A stretch of 28,459 nt of DNA, from IMG/VR virus record IMGVR_UViG_3300042375_000736, positions 1-28,459 of that record; one strand, 5' to 3'. The translations under genes were made by a program, and so were the position numbers. This document shows positions 7,218 to 14,274 of this stretch, in pieces. Origin of the DNA: a virus. Every line of letters begins with the position of its first letter. The stretch's first letter is position 1. The notes under the pieces were generated by a model that saw only the letters and a list, made by a program, of their open reading frames with translations, searched no databases and was not told the origin of the DNA.

Positions 7218-7241
7218 AAAGTCCGTACGGAGTTAGAACAA

Positions 7242-7487
7242 TTAGGCTTTAGCTGGAGCCGGGGCTTCTTGCTTTGGCTCTTCGGTCGGCTTCGGGGTGC
7301 TTGCCTTCACGAAGGCTTCAAAGCGACCACGGAGGGCACCAATTGCGGTGAGTTCTGGACCTTCAAAGGCTCCACGACGGGAGACGATGTCGATCATTTG
7401 AACCACTGCGGCAAGGTCATTGAGACCGAGTTGCGGAGCGGCTGCTGGTTGCTGTTCTTGTTCTTGTATTACTTTGCTGTTGTCCAT
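7242..7487 (-). CDS. small conserved protein of unknown function between gp45 and dsbA
   Basis: 81 aa, MDNSKVIQEQEQQ at the start. The centre LGLNDLAAVVQMIDIVSRRGAFEGPELTAIGALRGRFEAFV (about 20-60) is a compact two-helix-like segment, with a Gln-rich N-terminal and a Pro/Ala/Glu/Lys tail (KPTEEPKQEAPAPAKA). I recall similar short proteins near gp45 in T4-like cyanophages but know no function. The ATG has AGGAA 7 nt upstream. Its place between the sliding clamp and DsbA, both late-transcription factors in T4, makes a role in clamp-coupled transcription or replication thinkable; sequence does not resemble T4 gp33. Confidence 0.8.
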   Translation of the reverse strand: MDNSKVIQEQEQQPAAAPQLGLNDLAAVVQMIDIVSRRGAFEGPELTAIGALRGRFEAFVKASTPKPTEEPKQEAPAPAKA

Positions 7488-7512
7488 ATATGTTTCCTAG
7501 GTTATCAACTTC

Positions 7513-8181
7513 TTAAGCGAACGTTGAAGTTTTTTCCAAAGCAATCCAATACTCCACCGGGAGCGTGGTATGCTTTAGATGAGAGATCAATTTAGAACTA
7601 ATCTCTACCGTGTAGTCACCGGAGACCATTTTAAGGTTTCCAATAACCAAAATGAATGAGAAAACCTCTTTGCAAGCATTGTTCTCATCAACCACGATGG
7701 AGTATTTATTCGCGGAGGCGTTCTTCGCGTCGGTAAGATTCACAACAATCTTACCATTTTCACCCTTGATTTCAATGTTGGCATGACCAAGAACCGACGA
7801 GGCTCTCTTGACTTTGTTCAACACATCTTCCGAAAGGATGAAGCTGACTTCTGGATTCGGCATTGTGACTTGCTTGGATGGAGCCGTGAGAAGGTCCATG
7901 GAAGCATAGAAATAACGAATGGAGGTCTTGCCGTCCTTAATGGTAATGGAATCATCACTGAAGGACAGTTCTGGATTCTCTACGAGAGCAAGAGTCGAAA
8001 GGAATTCATTGAGGTCATAGATACCAAATTCCTGTGGGAAGCTCTCGGTGATTGTGGCAGATGCCATGATATTCTTGGCTTCCGCAATTGTGGCAATAGA
8101 ACTACCGGGCTTGAACACCATGTTCGGATTGATTCCGGCAAAGTTCTTGAGGAGGTTAATTGTATTTTCTGATAGTTTCAT
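7513..8181 (-). CDS. 45: sliding clamp, T4 gp45
   Basis: 222 aa (T4: 228), beginning MKLSENTINLLKNFAGINPNMVF, as in T4 gp45. The trimeric ring tethers gp43 to DNA and, in T4, activates gp55-dependent late transcription. Two clamp-like halves are visible: residues 1-105 with FGIYDLNEFLSTLAL and SIRYFYAS, and 106-222 ending YWIALEKTSTFA, the usual PVEYWI/ALE-type final strand. It starts 2 nt after the stop of the DUF5664 gene; no Shine-Dalgarno is seen, so translational coupling is likely. Confidence 0.97.
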   Translation of the reverse strand: MKLSENTINLLKNFAGINPNMVFKPGSSIATIAEAKNIMASATITESFPQEFGIYDLNEFLSTLALVENPELSFSDDSITIKDGKTSIRYFYASMDLLTAPSKQVTMPNPEVSFILSEDVLNKVKRASSVLGHANIEIKGENGKIVVNLTDAKNASANKYSIVVDENNACKEVFSFILVIGNLKMVSGDYTVEISSKLISHLKHTTLPVEYWIALEKTSTFA

Positions 8182-8183
8182 AA

Positions 8184-8510
8184 TTAAAAAGATGTGTCTG
8201 CGTGTCCCTGATCATGTTCGTAGAGGAAAAAGAGACACGCAGCCGCGTGTCCTAGGTGATGTCGGCCCGTTTCAGGATCAAAACGCTCACCACGTTTCCA
8301 TGCCCAGAGATGGCGTTGGAGTGCATCATAATACCGACGTTCGGCTTCTGGTACATATCTCCAGTTTTCTCGGGCATATTTCTTGGCTCCGATGGTAAGA
8401 ACATGAGCAAGCTCCTCAAGTGCAAACGGAGGAATCAAACCGTATTCCGGCTTGTCCGTATCATATTTGCGACCTTCGGTCGGAGATTGCTGTTGGGGTT
8501 GTTCTTCCAT
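8184..8510 (-). CDS. DUF5664 dATP/dGTP diphosphohydrolase-like protein
   Basis: 108 aa. GRKYDTDKPEYGLIPPFALEELAHVLTIGAKKYARENWRYV, RRYYDALQRHLWAWKRGE and DPETGRHHLGHAAACLFFLYEHD form the full signature of the family Pfam calls dATP/dGTP diphosphohydrolase N-terminal (DUF5664), an all-alpha fold related to MazG-type NTP pyrophosphohydrolases. Acidic and His residues of the helices (EE in the first, DALQRH, DPETG..H) are the likely metal site. It may adjust the dNTP pool for the adjacent replisome genes. The start at 8510 has a pyrimidine-rich upstream tract and no Shine-Dalgarno, and follows a strong hairpin by 14 nt, which makes its expression unusual. Confidence 0.85.
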   Translation of the reverse strand: MEEQPQQQSPTEGRKYDTDKPEYGLIPPFALEELAHVLTIGAKKYARENWRYVPEAERRYYDALQRHLWAWKRGERFDPETGRHHLGHAAACLFFLYEHDQGHADTSF

Positions 8511-8511
8511 G

Positions 8512-8549
8512 GAAAAGGAAAAGGGCTGCAGGATATGAGTCCTGCAGCC
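8512..8549 (-). terminator. strong hairpin between the winged-helix gene and DUF5664 gene
   Basis: Minus strand GGCTGCAGGA / TCCTGCAGCC (8549-8540 and 8533-8524), perfect 10-bp GC-rich stem, 6-nt loop, followed by CTTTTCCTTTTCC rather than a pure T run. It starts 11 bp after the winged-helix stop. It may be an intrinsic terminator or an RNA processing/stability element; the imperfect T tract leaves this open. Confidence 0.65.
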
Positions 8550-8560
8550 GTTGTAATATA

Positions 8561-8833
8561 TTAGCGGCAGCCGGCGCGGGTCAATGAGCGACCTTTATGA
8601 GCACCTTCAGCAAAGGGAGTAGCGGTATCAAGACGGTATTTGAAAACCGTTTGACCTTTACTGTTTGTGCGCTTGTTCGTGTAGATGCGAGCACCTTCAT
8701 CACGAAGTTGAGCTACAACCGCTGATGGGTTGGCGATTTTGAGACGCTTTGAAAGCTCTGCGGTAGTAACTTCTGTTCCTTTGGAGAGGAAGTTAAATAC
8801 GCGGTCTTTCTGATTAGTTTTGTTGCTATTCAT
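8561..8833 (-). CDS. winged helix-turn-helix protein (HTH_39-like)
   Basis: 90 aa, basic. NQKDRVFNFLSKGTEVTTAELSKRLKIANPSAVVAQLRDEGARIYTNKRTNSKGQTVFKYRLD (7-69) is the shape of a single winged helix: helix 1, TTAELSKRL helix 2, NPSAVVAQLRDEG recognition helix, then a beta wing (IYTNKR...GQTVFKYRL). This is close to the HTH_39 type found in phages. Probably a DNA-binding regulator of phage or host promoters; the operator is unknown. The leader upstream holds an early promoter, an 11-codon reading frame and an inverted repeat, suggesting controlled expression. The Shine-Dalgarno is weak (GAAAG). Confidence 0.8.
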   Translation of the reverse strand: MNSNKTNQKDRVFNFLSKGTEVTTAELSKRLKIANPSAVVAQLRDEGARIYTNKRTNSKGQTVFKYRLDTATPFAEGAHKGRSLTRAGCR

Positions 8834-8851
8834 ATTATCTATCTTTCAGTT

Positions 8852-8891
8852 TTGGTCCTATTGTTTAGTTGCTTATGATTGAAGGGACCAA
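8852..8891 (-). repeat. inverted repeat in the leader of the winged-helix gene
   Basis: TTGGTCC (8891-8885 on the minus strand) and GGACCAA (8858-8852) pair perfectly over 7 bp with 26 nt between. The 5' arm is inside the 11-codon frame 8900-8865. It could be an RNA hairpin in the leader or an operator half-site pair for a dimeric repressor such as the winged-helix protein itself. Confidence 0.4.
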
Positions 8892-8900
8892 TTCAACCAT
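8865..8900 (-). CDS. possible 11-codon leader peptide
   Basis: ATG at 8900 encodes MVELVPSIISN and stops at 8865. The ATG comes 6 nt after the TATGAT of a promoter, so the transcript would start on or next to this ATG. It ends 31 nt before the winged-helix start. No homology can be judged at this length; it may be a chance frame. Confidence 0.3.
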   Translation of the reverse strand: MVELVPSIISN

Positions 8901-8906
8901 AAGGGA

Positions 8907-8934
8907 ATCATATACTGTTGTTGGTGTTTGTAAA
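8907..8934 (-). promoter_or_regulatory. early-type promoter of the winged-helix gene
   Basis: Minus strand GTTTACA (core 8934-8929), 16 bp, TATGAT (8912-8907). It lies in the intergenic space after the MoxR gene. Confidence 0.6.
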
Positions 8935-8953
8935 CAACAAAGTGAATTTATTT

Positions 8954-10126
8954 TCAGAACGCGGGTTGAGCGGCTTCTGGAGCAGGGGTGGGAACAGCTG
9001 CTGGAGCTGGAGCAACCGAAGCATCAATCTTGGAGTAAAGGTCGGCGAAGGCGAGTTTGGTGTCGTCGTCGAACCGAGAGATACACATATTGATGGACTT
9101 GAGCCGGTCGCGGAAGATGGAGAATGTGTGTGCAATATGGCACAGGCGACGAGTGGAAATGATTTCATCAACGCCACCATCGGCAAACGTCTTGCGAATG
9201 ACTTCCGACCAGGTCACGAGTTTATCGGCAAACTCCTCGTCGACCGCATTAAATTTTTCCATGTGCTTCACAACGATTTTGCGTTCGGTAGCCAATGGTG
9301 GATACGTTTGCTCGATGGTGCATACAAAGCGTTCAAGGAAGGCTTCGTCAATAACCGTAGCAGCCACAAACCGACCATCCTCGGAACCTTTGCCCTTGGT
9401 ATTGGCAGTGGCAATCACATTGAAGCCGGCAGCCGGACGAATGACCTCGCCAGTCTTTTTGATCATGATGGGCTTACCTTCCAGCACGCCTTGGAGACAC
9501 ATGATTTTGTTGGTGGAACGGTCGATTTCATCCACGAGGAGAATGGCGCCACGTTCCATGGCTTTGACCACGGGACCTTTGGCAAACACGGTCTCGCCGT
9601 TGAGGAGACGGAAGCCACCGATCAAATCGTCTTCGTCGGTTTCTGGTGAAATCTGAACACGAATGTATTCACGTTCGGCTACGGCACAGGCTTGTTCAAC
9701 CATCATGGTCTTACCATTGCCCGACAGACCGGCAATAAAGATGGGATAGAACGACCGCGATTTGATCACGGTCATGATGTCGGAGAATTCACCCCAGCGA
9801 ATGTAGGTAGGATCACTTTGCGGAATGTAGGCATCGGTATTGACGATGGAATTCACGGAGGTAGCCAATTTCATTGTGGCAGGAGCCGGAGTCATAGGAA
9901 CAACTGGGGCAGCAACGGTGGTTGCCGCCGTAGCGGTACGAAGGAGACTGGTATAGTCGTAGGTACCCTTGTGGACGCGGTAGGCATCTGCAAAGAGATC
10001 GTTGTATTCCTTTTCCACGAAGCCATGGGTTGCAGCCACGGTATCAATGACTTTACGGCGGAAAACCGTAACGTCGGGGTGGGTCTCCTTAAGAGAGGCG
10101 AGGATGGTGAGGGATGCTGATTTCAT
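8954..10126 (-). CDS. MoxR-type AAA+ ATPase (CobS-like)
   Basis: 390 aa from the ATG at 10126 (MKSASLTILASLKE); a TTG 15 bp upstream is less likely. Residues 1-60 are a small N-terminal domain; 63-100 are an Ala/Thr/Pro linker. The AAA+ core has Walker A GLSGNGKT (133-140), Walker B ILLVDEID (195-202), sensor 1 IATANT (238-243) and the DEAFLERF segment (260-267) with the arginine finger. The C-terminus is a Pro/Ala tail. MoxR ATPases work with VWA proteins to remodel target complexes or insert metal cofactors; the gene upstream encodes such a VWA protein, so the two probably act together. Phage members are often labelled CobS, but nothing here supports cobalamin synthesis. It has its own early-type promoter and no Shine-Dalgarno. 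Confidence 0.9.
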   Translation of the reverse strand: MKSASLTILASLKETHPDVTVFRRKVIDTVAATHGFVEKEYNDLFADAYRVHKGTYDYTSLLRTATAATTVAAPVVPMTPAPATMKLATSVNSIVNTDAYIPQSDPTYIRWGEFSDIMTVIKSRSFYPIFIAGLSGNGKTMMVEQACAVAEREYIRVQISPETDEDDLIGGFRLLNGETVFAKGPVVKAMERGAILLVDEIDRSTNKIMCLQGVLEGKPIMIKKTGEVIRPAAGFNVIATANTKGKGSEDGRFVAATVIDEAFLERFVCTIEQTYPPLATERKIVVKHMEKFNAVDEEFADKLVTWSEVIRKTFADGGVDEIISTRRLCHIAHTFSIFRDRLKSINMCISRFDDDTKLAFADLYSKIDASVAPAPAAVPTPAPEAAQPAF

Positions 10127-10158
10127 AATATAGAAGGTCAATTAATTGTTATAGTACT

Positions 10159-10186
10159 ATCATACATTAAACCGCATGAAAGTAAA
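10159..10186 (-). promoter_or_regulatory. early-type promoter of the MoxR gene
   Basis: Minus strand GATTTACT (core TTTACT 10186-10181), 16 bp, TATGAT (10164-10159). The ATG is 32 nt further on, making this one of the few early promoters here with room for a short leader. Confidence 0.55.
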
Positions 10187-10226
10187 TCACAAAGATATGG
10201 TATAAGTTGTTGATAGTCAATAACCG

Positions 10227-12461
10227 TTAGGAAATTGTTTCGGCAAACTTAGAAACAAACACACGGTTTACTTGTTTTGACTTGGAGAATTCGGAAAAAG
10301 CCTTGGCCATCTTGGCGCGGGTCATTCCCGTGGTGATGGTGAGGTCATCTTCCTCGGTATCAAGGTCGGAACCAGAAGCAACCACAAAGTACTGATCATA
10401 GCCAAAACCGTCCTCAACGGCAACCGATTTGTTTTTCTTATAGTCCTTGGACAGTTTGGTTTGCCAGAGGGTATAAGCCGCATGATAGTCGGTCTTTTTT
10501 GGACGGCTTTGAAGCGCATTAACCACGTCGCGTTGAGCATTCGGAGTGCTGGAAGGGATGAAGAAACCAATAGCTTTGGTACCAGTGGTAATGCGCAGAT
10601 TTTTGATGAGTTCGTCGGTAAGGCTGCCTTGAGGAGATTTCACACGGCGACCATTGACGGTGAGATCAACATTGGTCTCATATACAGGAGACATACGATT
10701 TTCATTGTATGCGGCGGCTGAAAACGTACGGAGGTGTTGTCCTTCGCCGTCGGTCAGAAATACCGTGGTCATTTTTTGAACTTTGTGTTTGGCTTTGAAT
10801 TTATTGACGAGGTCGTGAGCCAAGATGATGGTCTCGTTTAAAGGGGTGTTGCCAAGGCGTTCATATTTAGATTGAATGAAGGAATTTTGGGTCTGATCAA
10901 AGAGGGCTTTGAGCGCGGCTTGATATTGACTCTTGGACATTGAAGAGTTAATGAGGTCCAGAATGACAACATTATCAATAAGAAGCTGACCGTCCTTGCG
11001 ACCCAGTGTTTGATCGCCAGGAGACACATAAGGACGTGAATCATTGTCACCAGTAAAACCATAGACTTGAAAAGGGATACCGGTGGCTTTGCAGAACATG
11101 CTGAGATTGATCACGTGCTTGAGAACGTACTTGATCGTCGTGTTCATTGAATAAGAATAGTCAATGAACATCATCATACCATGACTTTTTGCATTGGCCA
11201 ATTGGGTTACACTCAGGAAAATGTCGTCGGTAATTTTGTAACTGTGTAATTTGTTGACATTTAGGATACCAGTCTGAGAGACGGTAGCACGGTTATATTG
11301 ATAGGCGGCTTTGCGCATCTCAAATTCCTTACTGAGCACACCCACAAACTTCTTGGTGCTGGCAATGAATTCGGCGTATTCCTTGGAGTAGGTCGGCCGG
11401 GTACCGCCGTAATTCTCAATGTGTTTTTGCCAAGCAGCGTCACGGTCCTTGGTGATGGTCTCATTCGAGACAATCATACCAGCTAAATCTTGTTTAGAAG
11501 GAAGGGTAATGTAAGTCGTCGCCCGAACCTTGTTGCTGTTGTCGACAAGCGTCTTGGCTTGTTTTTCAAAGTGAGAGTTGGTGGTGATTTCCGGCACCGT
11601 GCCGTGGTGGTTTGGGTCAAATTCCGACTTGGGAGCAGCATCGGCTTTTTGTTCGTCGCCGTTGGCGTCCTGAGTAGGAGCAGATTGGTCTTTTGAGGGC
11701 TTGCTAGGATTGCCCATAAGGTCGTCAAGGGCTTTTTCAATAGCTTCCTTGAGGTCGGCATCAGCGTCCTTGGCATCATCACCGCCGTCGGCTTGGTTTT
11801 CGCCAGGCTCACCTTCCATAGGCTCGCCTTGAGCCGTGGGGTCGGCTTGTTGATCGCCCGCCGCCGTCGTTTTCTTAGTAGGGGCTTCGCCATCGGCGTT
11901 AGGATTTTGCTCGGCTTGTTCCTGAGCCAATTTCTGAAGCGCAATCGCAGCAGCCACAACATCATCCCAGGTCTGAACAGCCATTACCTGATCGACCACG
12001 GATTGCTCGGCGGAAGAAAAGGAGACATTGATGGCAGAAGCCAATTTAGCTTTGAGGTTAACACGGTCGCCGATGGTAAGAGCCTGAACGTCTTTGCCTT
12101 TGATGCCAAAGAAATCCTCGGCGTTCAGCACGTCATAACCACGACGGAAAGAGCCAACGAGACCGGGGTAGGTCGCACGAATCATTTTCTCAATGCGAAC
12201 GTCCTCAACGATATTGAGGTAGTCCTTGCGGCAGGGGAGTTTGCCGTCCAAAGCATCACGGGGCGTGTAGAGGGCGTGACCGACCTCGTGACCGACCAAG
12301 AGGTCGTACACGTCCTTGCCTTTGTCTTTCCAGACTGGCAGACCAAGCACGCGGTTTTTCACGTCAAAGAAGGCGGTCTGGAACTTGCCGTGTTGAACAG
12401 AAATGTTCTCCTTCGACAGCAGGCGAGCCAGCATTGATTGTTGTTGTGATCCGTTATTCAT
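10227..12461 (-). CDS. metallopeptidase-like plus VWA domain protein, MoxR partner (CobT-like)
   Basis: 744 aa from the ATG at 12461 (MNNGSQQQSMLARLL). Residues 30-120 hold HEVGHALYTP (H58, E59, H62) followed by NIVEDVRIEKM (83-93), where E86 or E91 could be the third zinc ligand; this is a gluzincin-like HExxH arrangement. Residues 180-290 are an acidic, Ala/Pro/Gln-rich disordered linker. The C-terminal part is a VWA domain with a complete MIDAS: DYSYS (D434, S436, S438), a GNTPLNET threonine, and FLTDGEG. CobT and the DUF2201 metallopeptidase-VWA proteins show related layouts and pair with MoxR ATPases, as here. Possible roles are assembly or disassembly of a complex, or proteolysis of a host target; none is shown. 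It carries its own promoter 9 nt from the ATG and no Shine-Dalgarno. Confidence 0.88.
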   Translation of the reverse strand: MNNGSQQQSMLARLLSKENISVQHGKFQTAFFDVKNRVLGLPVWKDKGKDVYDLLVGHEVGHALYTPRDALDGKLPCRKDYLNIVEDVRIEKMIRATYPGLVGSFRRGYDVLNAEDFFGIKGKDVQALTIGDRVNLKAKLASAINVSFSSAEQSVVDQVMAVQTWDDVVAAAIALQKLAQEQAEQNPNADGEAPTKKTTAAGDQQADPTAQGEPMEGEPGENQADGGDDAKDADADLKEAIEKALDDLMGNPSKPSKDQSAPTQDANGDEQKADAAPKSEFDPNHHGTVPEITTNSHFEKQAKTLVDNSNKVRATTYITLPSKQDLAGMIVSNETITKDRDAAWQKHIENYGGTRPTYSKEYAEFIASTKKFVGVLSKEFEMRKAAYQYNRATVSQTGILNVNKLHSYKITDDIFLSVTQLANAKSHGMMMFIDYSYSMNTTIKYVLKHVINLSMFCKATGIPFQVYGFTGDNDSRPYVSPGDQTLGRKDGQLLIDNVVILDLINSSMSKSQYQAALKALFDQTQNSFIQSKYERLGNTPLNETIILAHDLVNKFKAKHKVQKMTTVFLTDGEGQHLRTFSAAAYNENRMSPVYETNVDLTVNGRRVKSPQGSLTDELIKNLRITTGTKAIGFFIPSSTPNAQRDVVNALQSRPKKTDYHAAYTLWQTKLSKDYKKNKSVAVEDGFGYDQYFVVASGSDLDTEEDDLTITTGMTRAKMAKAFSEFSKSKQVNRVFVSKFAETIS

Positions 12462-12470
12462 TATGGTACT

Positions 12471-12499
12471 ACTATATGTTGAAAACACATAGAAGTAAA
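12471..12499 (-). promoter_or_regulatory. early-type promoter of the VWA gene
   Basis: Minus strand TTTACT (12499-12494), 17 bp, TATAGT (12476-12471). The -10 box is 9 nt before the ATG at 12461, predicting a leader of about 3 nt or less. Confidence 0.6.
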
Positions 12500-12526
12500 A
12501 CAAATAATGACCCCATGGCGTACACT

Positions 12527-12557
12527 AAAAATAAGTGTAATACCATCAATAACTTAT
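12527..12557 (-). terminator. weak A/T-rich terminator candidate after gp46
   Basis: Minus strand ATAAGT / ACTTAT (12557-12552 and 12536-12531) with a 15-nt loop, then TTTTTAG. The stem is only 6 bp and lacks GC strength, so it may be leaky. Confidence 0.35.
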
Positions 12558-12564
12558 GCTTATC

Positions 12565-14274
12565 TTATTTGCAGTAACTAAAGTTCTTTTCCTTATAGAA
12601 CTCGATTTTTGCGCTGAATTTACCGTCCAAAGCGTCGGTTTTATGGCTGATAATGAAGACATTTGTATTGTCCTCAAGGGTCTTTAGAATCTTGATCAGA
12701 TTCTCCACACCATCGGCGTCCATACTGGAATCGAAGGTCTCATCCAGAATCAATAGATTTGTGGAAATAGAGTTCTTCATACGGGCAATCTGGCGCCATG
12801 TAAAGAGAAGTGCAAGGTCGATGCGTTGTTTCTCACCTTCTGAAAAGGAAGCATAGGAGAATTCATCACGGTGACGTGAACGAATGGTCTCGTCGAAGGC
12901 TTCATCCAGGTTGAAGGAAACAAAGAAGTCCAGCACCTGAAGGTACCCATTAATTAGTTTGTTCATTACCGGAAGGTACTGACGAATGACTTTTGTCTTG
13001 ATGCCAGTATCCTTGAGCATTTCGGAGATGGCTTGATTGTAGGTACCTTCCTCATAATAACCGGCGCGGCGGTCATTGAGTTCCGATGAGCTAGAATTTA
13101 AAGCGTCAAGTGCTGTTTCGGCAGAAGCAATGTCGGTATTCTTACTCTTGGCAGATTCTGCTTCCAGTGATTTGATTTGCTTCTGAATCGAAGACACCGT
13201 CATATTGTTTGAAAGGATTATGTTATTCAGCTTTGAATAACCATTCAGCTTTTCGGTAGCAGCATGAATCTCATCACTAACGGTGTTCAGCTCATCGATA
13301 AGATCGTTTCTTGCCTGAGATAGTTCATCATTCTTTAGCTTTACCTTGCCCAGCTTTTCTTCTTTGAATGCCGCATCAAGTACCTGTGCGCACGTTGGGC
13401 AATTATTGTTTTCTTCGTAGAACTTGGCGTCACGGACCAATGCTTTAATTTTAGCTTCAATCTGAGTCTGGTACGTTGCCAACTTACTCTTCGTGTTTGT
13501 GAGTTTAACCGATTCTTTCTTGACCGTCTCAAGCTCGGTACCTATGGTCTTATTGATGCCATCGTTTTCCGATATGAGCTCATCAATCTCCTTCTGAAGC
13601 TCTTGAATCTGTATTACGTTCTTTGCGACATTTTCGGCATCGAGGTTCTTAAGGTCACCAATGTACTTCTCCTGCATCTTAATCTTCTCGCGAATAAGAT
13701 CAATCTCATAGTTGGTGTTATTAAGTAACTCTCTTAGCTTTGCCGTGCGTTCCTTGAGCACGATGTTCATCTTGGTGAAGATGTTAATGTCCAATAGATC
13801 CTCAATAACCTCTCTGCGAGCATTATTGGGTAGCTGCATGAAGGGAATGAAGGAAGATGAACCCAATACCACAATCTGATGGAACGACTTATGGTTCAGC
13901 TTGAGAATGTTTTGCTCAAGGATTTTCTGGTAGTCCCGACTATGCGACTCCTGGTTAATGAGGACGCCATTCTGGTAAATTTCAAAGATACCAGGCTTCA
14001 AGCCACGGACAATACGGAAGGCTGTCGGACCCACACTGAATTCAACTTCCACAATACAATCTCTATTGTTAATGGAATTGACCAACTGTGGCTTATTAAT
14101 GTCGCGGTGAGGCTTACCAAAGAGACCAAATGAAATTGCATCAAGAATGGTGGATTTACCCGAACCATTATGACCCACAATCAGCGTTGTGGGGCTTTTC
14201 AATAGGTCGATGCTGGTAAAGTAATCGCCTGTTGAAAGGAAGTTTTTGTATTTAAGAGACTTGAAAACAATCAT
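12565..14274 (-). CDS. 46: recombination endonuclease subunit, T4 gp46 (Rad50/SbcC-like)
   Basis: 569 aa (T4: 560), an SMC-type ATPase. Walker A GHNGSGKST lies at 34-42; coiled coils run from about 170 to 285 and 300 to 405, separated by the zinc hook CPTC (C292, C295); the signature FSEGEKQR is at 477-484 and Walker B LLILDETFD at 507-515. With gp47 it forms the Mre11-Rad50-like nuclease that resects DNA ends for recombination-dependent replication and host DNA breakdown. It overlaps gp47 by 4 nt (ATGA), so translation is coupled. Confidence 0.97.
   Translation of the reverse strand: MIVFKSLKYKNFLSTGDYFTSIDLLKSPTTLIVGHNGSGKSTILDAISFGLFGKPHRDINKPQLVNSINNRDCIVEVEFSVGPTAFRIVRGLKPGIFEIYQNGVLINQESHSRDYQKILEQNILKLNHKSFHQIVVLGSSSFIPFMQLPNNARREVIEDLLDINIFTKMNIVLKERTAKLRELLNNTNYEIDLIREKIKMQEKYIGDLKNLDAENVAKNVIQIQELQKEIDELISENDGINKTIGTELETVKKESVKLTNTKSKLATYQTQIEAKIKALVRDAKFYEENNNCPTCAQVLDAAFKEEKLGKVKLKNDELSQARNDLIDELNTVSDEIHAATEKLNGYSKLNNIILSNNMTVSSIQKQIKSLEAESAKSKNTDIASAETALDALNSSSSELNDRRAGYYEEGTYNQAISEMLKDTGIKTKVIRQYLPVMNKLINGYLQVLDFFVSFNLDEAFDETIRSRHRDEFSYASFSEGEKQRIDLALLFTWRQIARMKNSISTNLLILDETFDSSMDADGVENLIKILKTLEDNTNVFIISHKTDALDGKFSAKIEFYKEKNFSYCK

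Noticed and set aside
8918-9649. Long open frame on the plus strand (243 codons) opposite the MoxR gene
   Set aside because: It is fully antisense to a gene with clear AAA+ motifs; composition of the product is erratic and there is no domain or ribosome binding site.
11600-11950. Low-complexity repeat region
   Set aside because: This is the acidic linker of the VWA protein; residues vary and no DNA repeat unit is conserved.
11793-12437. 214-codon plus-strand frame opposite the VWA gene
   Set aside because: Shadow of the opposite strand; the coding strand has HEVGH and VWA motifs, the antisense product has none.
8954-12461. Cobaltochelatase CobS/CobT for cobalamin synthesis
   Set aside because: No CobN or other corrin gene is near; the VWA protein has an added HExxH domain and the pair fits general MoxR-VWA partners better.
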